A stretch of DNA of 64,000 nt from Batillaria attramentaria (Eukaryota > Mollusca > Gastropoda > Batillariidae), in the NCBI GenBank assembly GCA_018292915.2, contig JACVVK020000005.1, forward strand, positions 1,585,001 to 1,649,000, in the 5' to 3' direction. The notes below the pieces were generated by a model that had not been told where the DNA came from, did not search any database, and saw only the letters and a list, made by a program, of their open reading frames with translations. Shown here piece by piece: positions 1 through 10,270 of the stretch; position 1 is the stretch's first letter, and each line of letters opens with the position of its first letter. The position numbers were made by a program, and so were the translations under genes.

Positions 1-1034
1 AGGAGATGCCGGAGGAGGTGAGGTGATGTCTAGGTCATGTTAGGTTAAGTGAGATACGATTTCAGTCGTGTCAGGTGACGTGACGGCACGTGAAACCTAA
101 CCAATGTAATGCGAAGTGCACTAATGTTTAGGTCATGTGAATCGAGGTCAGGCGATGCCTAGAAGATGTAATGGGAAGTGAGGTGATGTCTAGGCCATGT
201 TAGGTTAAGTGAGATACAAATGGGAGATGTAATGGGAAGTGACCACGTGACCACTTACGTGATGTTCAGGTCATGTTAGGTGCAGCGACGTCAAATGAGA
301 CCTAGACGATGTAAACGGATGAGGTGATGTTCAGGTCATGGTGATGTTAGGTGAAATGAAGTCAGATGGTGTGGTGAAGTGAGGTCAGGCGGGTCCTAAG
401 CGATGTAAGTGAAGTGACGTGACGTTCAGGTAATGTTAGGCGAAGCGAGGTCAGCTGAGGCATAGACGATGATATGTGAAAAGCGGTGATGTTCGGGTCA
501 TGTTAGGTGACGTGAGGTTAGATGTGAGGTGAAGTGAGCTAAGGCACAAGTCATGTTAGGAGAAGTGGGGTAAGGTCCTATTCATGTTAGGTGAAGTGAG
601 GTCAGGTCCATGTCGTGTTAGGTGAAGTGAGGTAAGGCACAAGTCATGTTAGGTGAAGTGCGGGTAAGGTCCAAGTCATGTTAGGTGAAGTGAGGTAAGG
701 TCCAAGTCATGTTAGGTGAAGTGAGGTAGGGTACATGTCATGTTAGGTGAAGTGAGGTAAGGTCCACGTCATGTTAGGTGAAGTGAGGTCAGGTCCAAGT
801 CATGTTAGGTGAAACGAGAAAAGGTCCAGGGCACGTTAGGTGAAGTGAGGTAAGGTTCAAGTTGTGTTAGGTGAAGAGAGGTAAGGTCAAAGTCATGTCA
901 GGTGAAGTAAGGTACGGTCCAGGTCATGTCAGTTGAAATGAGAAAAAGGTCCAAGTTATGTCAGGTGAAGTGAGGTAAGGTTCATGTCATACTGGGTGTG
1001 GTTAGACGCAAGGTTTGGCGAAAGACGAACAAGC
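1..1034. repeat. GT-rich minisatellite, about 31-bp unit, in intron 2 of the minus-strand globin
   Basis: From about 540 to 985 the sequence is a near-regular tandem array with a 31-bp unit built around ATGTTAGGTGAAGTGAGGTA plus AGGTCCAAGTC. From 1 to 540 the same words recur in diverged, shuffled form. The array stops about 50 bp before the splice donor of globin exon 2 at 1040. It therefore lies in the downstream intron of that gene and is transcribed as its A/C-rich complement. No open frame of interest occurs here. Confidence 0.9.
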
Positions 1035-1040
1035 GCTTAC

Positions 1041-1157
1041 ACCAAAGTAGGAGACTCGAAAGTCCGGTTTCCCCACGTGACTGCGGCCGAGGCTGAAGAA
1101 AAACTCTTTCACCTCTTCGTCCAGGTTGTCAATGTTCTCAACCACAGCGTTCGCCGC
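1041..1157 (-). CDS. Globin (minus-strand gene), exon 2: helix E to early helix G
   Basis: Second coding exon of a divergent globin that starts at 2892, encoding residues 89-127. The acceptor reads TTCCTTGAGCAG then GCGGCG, and the donor reads TTTGGT then GTAAGC; both ends are phase 0. The peptide contains AVVENIDNLDEEVKEFF, typical of a globin E-F segment, then SLGRSHVGKPDF, in which His115 aligns with the proximal (F8) haem ligand. The exon ends 12 residues after that His, which is the classical G7.0 intron position when myoglobin-like spacing is used. The haem-contacting core is therefore intact through F8. The G-H helix exon must lie left of the window because 1-1034 is only minisatellite. 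A nearby alternative donor, G then GTGTAA, would shift the phase but looks weaker. Joined to the exon ending at 2629, the helix-E alignment to the plus-strand globin needs no gap, which supports these splice sites. Confidence 0.85.
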
Positions 1158-1246
1158 CTGCTCAAGGAAATGCTGCTTTACTGAACACACCTCATTACAT
1201 GTCAGGAGCCAGGGCTTACTATTACTACACATACTTCTGCTACTAC

Positions 1247-1519
1247 TAGGGAATAGTAGGGATGTTCCGATTCGGGTGGGCCGAACCGGTTGTCGAATCA
1301 GTTGCGATTTCACAACGAGTCGTTCACGTTGTTGAAGTTGTTCTGCCATTTTTCAGTCGATAGCGACAAGAATTATGCCCCTTTTACAACTTCGGCAATG
1401 TCCGGAAAGGTTCCTGAAGTTGCCGAGTGAATCGCGATTCGAGCGTCGAACCGGCTTATTGAATCGTCCAAAAACTAAATCGATTTTTTTCCGGTTTTCG
1501 ATTAATCGGCACATCCCTA
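1247..1519. mobile_element. hAT-like non-autonomous element (MITE)
   Basis: The ends are inverted (TAGGGATGTTCCGATT near the left, and on the complement TAGGGATGTGCCGATTAA at the right). The element is flanked on both sides by the 8-bp word GCTACTAC (1239-1246 and 1520-1527). Ends of the TAGGG type with an 8-bp duplication are typical of hAT elements. The flanks are CTA-rich trinucleotide repeat, so part of the duplication could be coincidental. No transposase remains. Confidence 0.6.
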
Positions 1520-1577
1520 GCTACTACCACTACTACTACCACCACCACTACTACTACTGCTATTAGATGTACATGCA

Positions 1578-1972
1578 CGGTCGCCGGGTGGTCTGGTGGT
1601 TAAGAGACTTGTCACCAATGCGAAAGGTTTGGGGTTCGAATTTTTCGTTCCCGTATGTGGCACCGTTTTTCGGGCCGATCGTCGGGGGTCCTCTCCGGGT
1701 ACTCCGACTTTCTCCCCCTCTGCTTTGGAAATGTTCAGCCCACCAAATTTGAAAAAAAACAAAAAAAAACTGAAATTCTAAATTCCGAAATTTAAATAGC
1801 TGAGCTGACCCTTCGCACCACTTGATTGTGATGTGTTTATGTCCAGTGTGTGAGAGAATGCGTGTGATTCACGTGAGCGTGCGTGTTGGGTTCCGTTCGC
1901 GGCGCTTTGAGCCGATTCATGAAACTGGGTAAAGCGCCTATACACTATTCATTATTATTATTATTATTATTA
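1578..1972 (+). mobile_element. SINE-B, near full-length (tRNA-related head, ATT tail)
   Basis: The head carries TGGTCTGGTGGTTAAGA (A-box-like) and GGTTCGAATTT (B-box-like). The body has the repeated words GGGCCGATCGTCGGGGGT, GGAAATGTTCAGCCCACC and GTGATTCACGTGAGCG. It ends GCGGCGCTTTGAGCC, then AAAGCGCCTATAC and an (ATT)n tail. Eight copies or pieces share this body in the window, which defines the family. This one sits in globin intron 1, antisense to the gene. Confidence 0.8.
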
Positions 1973-2125
1973 TATACCTGCTACTACTAAGTACTACAGT
2001 CACGTGATCAGTTACAGTGCATACTACGCACTTGACCACTAGTTTGGCTTCAAGGGCAATGATTCTGACCGAACAGGCCTCATGAATTATCAGCAAACAA
2101 TTCCAAACGATTGACCTAAACCAAC

Positions 2126-2245
2126 AGGGCAACGAGAAGAAGGCGTGCACAAACATTTGGCCCCAGCCGGGGTGGGTGGGTGGGTGGGTGGGTGTTTGGG
2201 AGTTTAACGTCCTTTTCCACCACATAAGGGCCCCAGCCGGGATTT
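2126..2245 (-). mobile_element. SINE-A fragments, rearranged
   Basis: Two short pieces of the abundant SINE-A lie side by side in reverse orientation: the middle part ending in GGCCCCAGCCGG, then the tail (GGGTGTTTGGGAGTTTAACG, CCTTTTCCACCACATAAGGG). The internal junction is non-canonical, so a deletion or recombination has occurred. Confidence 0.75.
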
Positions 2246-2628
2246 TGACTGACAGGAAAAATAACGAAACTAGTATCATGGCCACAAAATACATGGAGTC
2301 AACTTTTACGTTTCACGAAACTGTCATGTTTATCTCATTTAGATCTAATTGATAAATAATAAATCACTTAGATCCAAAGTGAAAGCGAGAAATGCTGTTT
2401 AACTGGATCTGTTTGGGGAACAGGTCCGCACAGTCAAATCAGAGGCTCCCCAGTCTGACTGGACTGAATCGTGTTCAGCTGGATGTGTTCGTCTGTTCCC
2501 TTAGGATAGTCGCCCCCCCCTCCCCGTGCCCCCCAACCTGCCCGTCATGGCCGTCTCCAGTCAATTTCACTTTTGATCTTGTGCCGGGGACGTTAAACCC
2601 TAGCTTACCTACTCACCCCAAGTCTCAC

Positions 2629-2892
2629 CTGAGCAAAACGAAAAGCATGTGCTCGGAAGAACTTGTCCTGAATGAGGTCGTTTCCAGTTTTCTGGCAGAA
2701 AACGAAGCTTGCTTTGTACGAGGGCTTGAGCTCGAAGACCCTCAGCATGACGGCGATTCCGATCTGAGCCATGTCCGCGCACAGCCGTTCCCACGTCCGC
2801 AGGATGATCAGCCGCTGCTGGGTAGTCACGATCACGGTTTTAGTTTTCGTCTTTTTGCTTCCACGACGGGCTTTGCTGAAGTCCATCCCCAT
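2629..2892 (-). CDS. Globin (minus-strand gene), exon 1: N-terminus to helix E, possibly lipid-anchored
   Basis: First coding exon (88 codons) of a globin transcribed leftward. The start is the ATG of MGMDFSKARRGSKK, with purine at -3 and G at +4. It gives a myristoylation-type N-terminus (Gly2, Ser6) followed by a run of Lys/Arg. Then come TTQQRLIILRTW (helix A, Trp34), GIAVMLRVFELKP (helix B/C), YKASF with Phe63 at the CD1 position, and FFRAHAFRFAQ with His82 at the distal (E7) position. The exon ends CAG then GTGAGA, phase 0. Unlike the plus-strand gene there is no intron in helix B. Its role is presumably reversible binding or redox chemistry of O2 or NO at a haem; membrane attachment is inferred only from the N-terminus. 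Upstream in-frame codons exist (the frame opens at 2994), so a longer N-terminus or an upstream exon is possible. It pairs head to head with the globin starting at 16095. Confidence 0.85.
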
Positions 2893-3230
2893 CTCTCGAA
2901 GGCTAGTGCTTCCGCTGACGTAGTTTGAATATGACTTTGTCCTCCACTTCCTAAAGCTTATTGGCTTTGTCAAGTTTTTGTTCATAATGTTCACTCAGGA
3001 CATGTTCTTCCTGTCAAGAACACGACTGTTCCTAGGTTGCAGTCCTCGTCTAAAAAAAAATCAGGGATTATTTGAAGTTGATGTGTGGAATTTTTCAAGC
3101 TGACGTCAGAATCTGGTGACGCAAAACTCTGTGACGTATTGCCTATTTTCCCCCACTTGATAAAATCAGTGATATACAGATGCGTCATTGTTAGTATAAA
3201 ATGCTTTGGATACGCAAGAATCCGATGACG
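2893..3230 (-). promoter_or_regulatory. Candidate promoter of minus-strand globin with CRE-like cluster
   Basis: Upstream of the start at 2892 lie a perfect CRE palindrome TGACGTCA (3101-3108), TGACGCAA (about 3117), TGACGTAT (about 3132), TGCGTCA (about 3181) and GATGACGAA (about 3222). A further TGACGTAG sits at about 2915. No clear TATA box was found on the minus strand. Regulatory function is inferred from motif clustering and position only. From 3230 to 3536 nothing else was recognised. Confidence 0.35.
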
Positions 3231-3536
3231 AAGTTTAGAGAAATGGATTATGGTGGGTTCACACTGACTGACAAGAAGAGGAAATACGACGCGGATCTGT
3301 GTTTTTCAACGACTAAGGATCCAGGAGATGTTCCAAAATGGTTTTTTTTTCTTCCCATCCGTCCTTTAAGAAAACTAATTAATCCGAATACAAAGCACAG
3401 CAAAAGCTTAGAATTACGGGTGCCGACCTTTGCCCAACTATTGTCGTCTGCGTGCAGTAGATTCATTTCTTTGCTAGTCTTTCTGTCGTTTTCAAAGCAG
3501 AAGAGCTCTCTGTGCGGCCTTGTAATTGTCGCTCAC

Positions 3537-3788
3537 TTGGTATAGTTCGCCCGTTAGGGAGTGCAAATGCATACCAATCAATTCCGTCGATATTTCGCAT
3601 AAGGTAAATTCGTAGAACGAAGTCAGCGGCCACGTGACTTCACCTCGCCAGGCACCCGGAGTACATTTGCACCCCCTCCCGCGTTGTGGGGATACAGTCG
3701 CCCCCGTTAGTGGACGACTGGAGTTTATTTGCCCCTCCTGCGCATGACTGGTATACATTTGCACCCCCTAGCGGGCGAACTATACCAA
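3537..3788. mobile_element. TIR element (MITE), about 250 bp
   Basis: The left end TTGGTATAGTTCGCCCGTTA and the right end, read on the complement, TTGGTATAGTTCGCCCGCTA, form a terminal inverted repeat of about 40 bp with few mismatches. The TIR word GCAAATG(C/T)ATACC also recurs internally in degraded form. No coding capacity. The superfamily is not clear; no unambiguous target duplication was seen. Confidence 0.75.
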
Positions 3789-4177
3789 CTGAACATAATA
3801 AGATTATTGGGTAGTTAAAGCAAACGAACAAGGCAGGGTATTTGTGGTGGCATAGGAATTTGCACGAGTGGCGGTGTGAGGTAAGCTTATATAAAAATGA
3901 GCACAATGATTATAAATCAAAAGCGGAGCTCAAAGTGGATCCAAATTGAATATGTCGTAAATTAGCGGCGTGTTTTCTCTAACCTCTTAGAATAATCAAA
4001 TGATAGTTTGTAGTATTGCCAGGGAACCCCCTCTCTCTCTCCCTCTCTCTTTTCCCCTGCCCCAACTCTTCGCCAGCTCCAGTGGTATTCCTCCCAAAGG
4101 AACCCATTTTCGCCAGGAATCGGTTTCCGGCATTTTGAAAGACATTAGGCATTCTATTTATCAAGTCTGGAATGTCG

Positions 4178-4178
<1 letters not shown>

Positions 4179-4268
<90 letters not shown>
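4179..4268 (+). repeat. (AC)n microsatellite, about 90 bp
   Basis: Uninterrupted AC dinucleotides. A CT-rich stretch (4028-4050) lies just before it. The region 3790-4178 contains nothing recognisable. Confidence 0.97.
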
Positions 4269-4271
<3 letters not shown>

Positions 4272-4479
4272 GCCTTTTTTGCTTTCAATGCTACAGTGTT
4301 CTGACCATTGCTGCAGCAAACAAGTGTAATATATATATATAAGAAAAAGAGATGTTGGTATTTATTTTTTTAAGAACGATTAAAGAATTTATTTACATTT
4401 TTTTCCTTGCAAGCACTAATTAGGCCATTGCAGTATCGGGCTATCTAATATGTCTTGGCAATAACGGTATTGGTGTTGA

Positions 4480-4904
<425 letters not shown>

Positions 4905-5177
4905 TGAGCTGTACATGCAGGTGATGGATCCAAAAACTCTGCAGAAGAAACTATCTTAAAAACAAGGCAGCATCAAGGTATCAGTGGTGTGTGGCGCATC
5001 AAGCCATGCAATAGGAGGCGATAAAGACTTCTCCGGTATCGAAAACGTATGGCGTCAGGAACAACATTCCCTTCCAGCGCTAAATTCCACATGTCTGGCC
5101 GGGCGGCAAGCAAAAAATTCACATCATGCATTACCCCAACATCAAGAACTCACACGCGTCCAGCCATTCAGCTAACG

Positions 5178-5180
<3 letters not shown>

Positions 5181-5255
<75 letters not shown>

Positions 5256-5303
5256 CACACACACACAGAGTCTCTCTCTCTCCCTCTCTCTCACACACTC
5301 ACA

Positions 5304-5382
<79 letters not shown>

Positions 5383-5391
5383 GTGTTGTTT
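5181..5391 (+). repeat. Compound (CT)n(CA)n microsatellite
   Basis: (CT)n to 5221, then interrupted (CA)n with short CT insertions, then about 90 bp of pure CA to 5380. It abuts a minisatellite. Confidence 0.95.
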
Positions 5392-5945
5392 CGGCGACAG
5401 GGACCGTCGCCTACCTCGTCGCTGGCGACAGGACATATGACGTACCTTGTCACTGGCGACGTGCCACATGCCATGATATGGTAATGTACTTGTCGCTGGC
5501 GACATATGACGTACCTTGTCGCTGGCGACATGCCATATGACGTACTTTGTCGCTGGTGACAAGACCTGTGACGTACCTTGTCGCTGGCGACGTGCCACAT
5601 GCTATGATAATTATGGTAATGTACTTGTCGCTGGCGACATATGACGTACCTCGTTGCTGGCGACATGCCATATGACGTACTTTGTCGCTGGTGACAAGAC
5701 CTGTGACGTACCTTGTCGCTGGCGACTTGGCACATACAATGATATGGTAATGTACTTGTCACTGGCGACATATGACGTAACTCGTTGCTGGCGACATGCC
5801 ATATGACGTACTTTGTCGCTGGCGACGTGGCACATGCCATGATATGGTAATGTACTTGTCGCTGGCGACATATGACGTAACTCGTTGCTGGCGACATGCC
5901 ATATGACGTACCTCGTTGCTGGCGACATGCCATATGACGTACCTT
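5392..5945. repeat. Minisatellite of hairpin units TGTCGCTGGCGACA
   Basis: About 20 copies of a TGTCGC-TG-GCGACA stem, each followed by CATATGACGTAC or a CACATGCCATGATATGG spacer, form a complex array with a higher-order period near 125 bp. The minus-strand frame stays open for about 318 codons, but it reads through the adjoining CA/CT microsatellite and is not taken as coding. Confidence 0.9.
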
Positions 5946-6990
5946 TCCGCCAAAACTGGGACAGTGTATGCGGGCGATCCGACACACGTAATTCCAAATC
6001 TCGTATCCTCCGAACCCTATATTGACCATAACGTCGTTACAAGTCTTGCGGAATAATGGTGGAAGTTGCTTCAGAACCTCGTATGGTTTTAGTGACGTGA
6101 TGCCTCGCGTCACACTGATAGTAACCATTTTAGCGGCACTATCGGGCTTTTACAGCAACGCCCAGGGCCATGTCATCATCCACAAGACAACTTTCCTGTT
6201 TTCATTGATCCATTCCCGTCCCCCCACTCCCCATCCCCCTTTTGCCATCGCCTTCCTGTTTCACTGGCAGACCAAACACCGTAGTTTTTATGTGTAGTCA
6301 ACGACATCGAACGATTCAAAGTAATAAGGACGCTGCGGCAGTCCCGCTGTAGGGGCGAAGGACACAAATACACAGAGCCTCAAAATGCCTATATATTCCC
6401 CATTAGCCTCACGCATCATAGTCACCCCTAAAAATGTTTCAGTCTAGAAACAATTACTGCCATGAACAAACCATTCAAAGGCACGCACCTGACAGGGTTT
6501 AAAAAAAAAAAATTGAATGTCTCCTTTCCGCTCAGGCCTCACTGGAGTAATGAACGTGTACTTTCTCTTTAGGCCAAGGAGGCAGTTCACACAAATCCGC
6601 TTGCCTCACTTGTGTTCCATCTCTGTGCAAAAAGTCCCAGCTTCACCGGCAGCTTGCCTCTTTTTGTGACCGCCTGCCATACACCTTGACCTACATAACA
6701 CAAAAGTCACGAAAATCACGCTTTACATGACAACACAAATAATAATAATAATAATAATTATTATTATTTATTTATATTACTACAGACTAGCACACTCGCC
6801 AAATAGGGTACCTCAAATAAACACCAAACATGACCCCACGGTCAATTTGTGTCCTTCCGCCTGTACGGCCGCAAGTCGATAACCCAAAGGAAACACCAGC
6901 GAAGAAGATTTTAACAAAAGCGAAACGGACGTTTTGAGTGGGACGGAAGTTCGAAGCGTGGAGCAGTGAGTCCATCCCTGTACTGCGTGG
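5946..6990. other. No gene seen; small (AAT)n at 6738-6775
   Basis: Non-repetitive, non-coding sequence with no convincing open frame, splice structure or element ends. It holds an A-run near 6500 and a short (AAT)n(ATT)n tract at 6738-6775. Confidence 0.6.
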
Positions 6991-6994
6991 ATCC

Positions 6995-7299
6995 ACGTTT
7001 CTCAGTCTTGGTCCCTGCGACGACGCTCAAATCGGGCTAACCGAGACTGAGCCGAGCTAAGTGATACCTAAGAAAGAAAAAACAAAACTACTCTGTGACA
7101 AGGAAAGTGGACAGTTGCGAACAAGTTTGAGGTCCCCGTGTTATTTCACAGTGTGCACAGAAGCGGCGGAAACTGTCGCATTCACCAGCACAGTACATTT
7201 TCAGTCTGCTTAGAGATTATTGCCTGCATGAGTTGTCCCCCGTGCATACACAGACCCGCAGCATGCATGCATTTTTCGTTGCAGCTTTGTGCTCTCTAA
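6995..7299 (+). mobile_element. Foldback element F1, left half (interrupted copy)
   Basis: Matches the left arm of the complete F1 element at 10683-11428, sharing words such as TTTCACAGTGTGCACAGAAG, CATGAGTTGTC and ACAGAACCGCAG-type sequence. The copy is broken at 7299 by the Harbinger-like insertion and resumes at 7908-7935 (AAAAATGCGTGCATGCTGC), after which the right arm is missing. Confidence 0.7.
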
Positions 7300-7907
7300 A
7301 GGCCGTTCTTAACCGGGCGAACCACCAGTCTGGCGAACTTGTTCGGCGAACTGTGTATTGTATACGAACAGGGCAAGAGCGCACACGTACGTAGTTCCAG
7401 AGGTTCGGCCGGACTAGTTCTCTTTCTTAACCGACCGTTAATGATATGCATACGTCATCGCCCGAACAAGGCGGACTCGGAAGTTGAGACAATCGTAAAC
7501 AACCAAAATGGCCGCCTTCGTAGATCGAGACGACCAGGCATTTGCGGTAGTCATCGTTTTGAGTGAACTCTTGGAAGCCGAGGAAGAGGAGAAAAGAGGA
7601 AAAGAGCGCAAGAGAGGGAAATGTGAAGTGAGTCGATAGCCGCCATGCCGTCCGCCATTTTCCTCAACTTTGTACATGCGCATAACAGCTCTCCCCGAGC
7701 AACCAATCAGAGCGCAGGATCGGCCAAAGGATCGCGAGGGTTCCCACAACACACTGTGCAGACCTCGAACCTAGTTCGTCGAACCTTTCGAACCAGGGTT
7801 TGCGCACAAGTATTTGGTCGGTTAAGAAACAACGTGCGCGAATCTAGTTCGCCGTACTCCTCGAACCTAGTTCGCGAACCTAAAGTCCGCCCTGTTAAGA
7901 ACGGCCT
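7300..7907 (+). mobile_element. PIF/Harbinger-like non-autonomous element
   Basis: The ends AGGCCGTTCTTAAC and GTTAAGAACGGCCT are perfect inverted repeats, flanked by a TAA duplication (7297-7299 and 7908-7910), as expected for PIF/Harbinger. Inner subterminal repeats of the TTCG(A/C)AAC type (CGAACC, GTTCGCG) occur at both ends. The inside keeps a short transposase-like N-terminal frame at 7508-7639. It is inserted within a copy of foldback element F1. Confidence 0.7.
7508..7639 (+). pseudogene. Harbinger transposase-like N-terminal remnant (43 codons)
   Basis: The frame begins MAAFVDRDDQAFAV, continues with a hydrophobic VIVLSELLEA, then EEEEKRGKERKRGK. A short hydrophobic/acidic stretch followed by an acidic then Arg/Lys-rich run is typical of the start of HARBI1-type transposases; this is family knowledge, not a database match. 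It stops at TAG, where a donor-like GTGAGT also occurs. The catalytic DDE region is absent from the 608-bp element, so the element cannot move itself. Confidence 0.45.
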
Positions 7908-8039
7908 TAAAAATGCGTGCATGCTGCGGCTTGAGTGGCAGTAAAGAACAGCTGAAGAAGAACCCATCAGAATACATGTATATTCCATCTACAAGATAGG
8001 GAGACTGGTGAGTAAATCGCTTTGGTTACACGCCACTAA

Positions 8040-8515
8040 TAGCTTCCGGGGCATGATGTGCCAATTCCGCTAAATATAGTACAGAATTTTTGCCACTTTT
8101 AAAAATTGTTTGCAGAGTAAAAATTGGCAATCTGGGGGTGGGGGGGTGGGGGGTTGGCTTTGGAAAAAAGTTTCATGCCAGGTAATAGTGAAAACTGACA
8201 GTAAAAAATGAGCCTGGCATGTGGACTATTTGTATTTATGCGCGGCTGGCACTAGAACGACTAAGCAGACGACAGAAGAATGAGGGGGTAGGTGGTCGCT
8301 GCTATCATTGCAAAAAAGTGAAACTAGTATTGGAATTTGTTGAAATTTACCCTACAGGTGAGTCTTCGGCTGCTGATTCAGTTTTTGTGTGATTTGTTTG
8401 GTGAATTTTAAAGCAGTTTTAGGCTGTCATGCGCAGGGTTATGTTTAATAGGAATATATAGCGTTTTCTTTGAAATGCCGTATCTGTACTGTGTAGCCTT
8501 TCGGGGAACAGGGGC
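8040..8515 (+). mobile_element. Foldback element F2, right half only
   Basis: Diverged copy of the right arm of the 862-bp foldback element at 27968-28829. Shared words include AAGTTTCATGCCAGGT, GTGGACTATTTGTATT, GCGCGGCTGGCAC, GAATTTGTTGAAATTTAC and TAATAGGAATATATAG. The left arm is missing. Confidence 0.8.
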
Positions 8516-9550
8516 CAGTACTAAATATAGGCCCCGCCTCAGCAAAAACAACAATAACAACCGCCAACTAAAATAACAACAAACAAACAAACAAACAAAC
8601 AAACAAACAAACACGTTGGTGGTTATGAATTATGGAGTTCAACGTCCCCGCCACAACTTGAGTGTGATTGGACTGTCCTGAAGGCCCGGCTGTTTGGGTG
8701 GAGATGGACGGCGAGGGGACACTGAGCGGCCACCCGGCCTAACTGAACAGCCCAGCTGAACACCATTCAACTCAGACACACTTAAAGGTCAGGGCACAAT
8801 TTGATGTAACCTCGACCGAGATGAACAAGTTATCCAAACAGACCGAGTTCACACAGGCAACAGAAATAGCAGAAACGATCAACCACTTTTGTGATAAATC
8901 GCTTCGCGTGGCCGCCAAGCGCCAGTCTCGCGCGCATTCTCGCGGCACGCGCGTTATCAACGAGGCACCACTCCCACGTCCCCCCCCCCTGCAGCCCCCA
9001 CTCTCCGCCCTCTTATTAACTTACACTTCTGCACTGTTGTCAGTGCGAACCAACCGCGCGTGCGTTGGGCTGGGTAGAGAGAAAAGGAAAAACTCACCAC
9101 TGACGCGCGCCCGCTGCTAGACTTCAGTGAAGGGGTGAATGGTGGTGACTTGTCTTATTTTTCTGTTAGACACGAACACGTGGTCATTCGTGAGTGAGAT
9201 GTCAAGTCACTGCTGAACTCGGGACTGGCTGAGAGTTCAGTTTTCGGTGTGGACAGCGACTGACGCTCGCACGGTGTCACACTGTGGCAAGCTTTGGATA
9301 GCCAGACAGAACTCGGTGATCAGTCGGATCGGTGCGGTCACGTGTGAGATTCTTTGAAACCGGAAAGGAAGAACTGACACCACGGTTACTGACTTTTTCA
9401 TCAAGTCAGTGCAAATGCTACTTACCTTCCAGATCAGCGACCAAAGACCAAAAATATTACAGATGTTTTAGGTATGTAAAAGTTTGCTGTGAAAACGGTT
9501 TCGACAGCTGGCACTGGGAAACTTGAGGTAGGTTAAATGACTTTCATTTT
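8516..9550. other. No gene seen; CpG-rich patch at 8895-9120
   Basis: A (CAAA)n run lies at 8578-8613. From 8895 to 9120 CpG is locally dense (TCGCGCGCATTCTCGCGGCA), which could mark an unmethylated or promoter-like patch. The overlapping 99-codon frame has no recognisable domain and is not called. Confidence 0.4.
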
Positions 9551-9557
9551 TTGGCTG

Positions 9558-9560
<3 letters not shown>

Positions 9561-9611
<51 letters not shown>
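9561..9611 (+). repeat. (GT)n microsatellite
   Basis: About 50 bp of GT dinucleotides. A short (AC)n occurs at 9712-9733. Confidence 0.95.
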
Positions 9612-9615
<4 letters not shown>

Positions 9616-9735
9616 CACCGCACCGCTAACTTTAGGGCTAACTGGAAACTATCTGTGAAATTGTTGATCTGAAGTTTGGTACAACTCCAACATAACTAAG
9701 GTAGAAACTGACACACACACACACACACACACAGA

Positions 9736-10087
9736 GGGTAGGCTGGTTTGGGGGTGTTTAGCGTCCTTTTCCACCACGTATCCCCTAAGAGCCCGTGAAT
9801 CCGACGACCCTTGCACACTATATGATCAGACTGGCTAAAATGAACAAGCCACTGCACACCAGTAGGAGCCGCTTCAAGCCACTATTACGCACGGCGTGGG
9901 CTTTCCCCGCTACGCCCAACTAGACCGCTGCAGATTGCGTAATAGTAGCTTGAAGTGGCTCCCAGTGATCTGCAGACTGATTTCAAGTAAGATTGCGATT
10001 TTTGCTATGGCTTTTCAGAGGTATGGGCGATATCAACGACGGGGCAACGAGAAAAAAAGGCCAGCATAAATATTTGGCCTCAGCTGG
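9736..10087 (-). mobile_element. SINE-A split by a MITE and by a second SINE-A
   Basis: The reverse tail (TTAGCGTCCTTTTCCACCAC) at 9736-9780 continues at 10024 with GGGCGATATCAACGACGGGG to about 10087. In between lies a complete TTAA-type foldback MITE (9781-10023). The head side of this SINE was then hit by another SINE-A at 10101-10270. Confidence 0.75.
9781..10023. mobile_element. Foldback MITE family T, copy 1
   Basis: Long imperfect palindrome. GAGCCGCTTCAAGCCACTAT and AGTAGCTTGAAGTGGCTCC face each other around GACCGCTGCAGATTGCG. The ends resemble CTAAGAGCCC and GGCTTTTCAGAG. Copies 2 (26470-26709) and 3 (38470-38762) have the same architecture and show TTAA at both ends. Confidence 0.85.
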
Positions 10088-10100
10088 GACACGTAGACAG

Positions 10101-10270
10101 GATGGGTGGGTGTTTGGGGGTTTAACGTCCTTTTCCCCACATACGGGTGATATCAAAGACGGGGCAACGACGAAAAAGCCAGCACAAATATTTGGCCCCA
10201 CCCGGGATACGAGCTCACGACCCGAGCAATAGAAGTCCAACGCTCTACCATACGGCCACCTCGGCTCCCC
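10101..10270 (-). mobile_element. SINE-A, full-length, 13-bp target duplication
   Basis: Reverse-oriented full copy flanked by a perfect duplication, GACACGTAGACAG, at 10088-10100 and 10271-10283. The head at the right end carries an A-box-like TGGCCGTATGG and a B-box region in the TCGTGAGCTCG context. The clean duplication shows insertion by retrotransposition into an older SINE-A. Confidence 0.9.

Larger units (their letters stand above)
1158..2628 (-). other. Intron 1 of minus-strand globin
   Basis: This 1471-bp phase 0 intron is bounded by GTGAGA (donor, minus strand, at 2628) and GAGCAG (acceptor, at 1158). It interrupts helix E six residues after the distal His, a position not shared with the plus-strand globin. 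It contains a hAT-like MITE, a full SINE-B and a rearranged SINE-A. No coding sequence was seen inside, and 2250-2600 holds nothing recognisable. Confidence 0.8.

Noticed and set aside
2392..2928. 178-codon plus-strand frame
   Set aside because: It is the antisense shadow of the minus-strand globin exon, whose haem residues and splice sites are far more convincing.
5172..6128. 318-codon minus-strand frame
   Set aside because: It is a minisatellite joined to CA and CT microsatellites; the frame survives because the repeat units lack stops. No domain, no codon bias.
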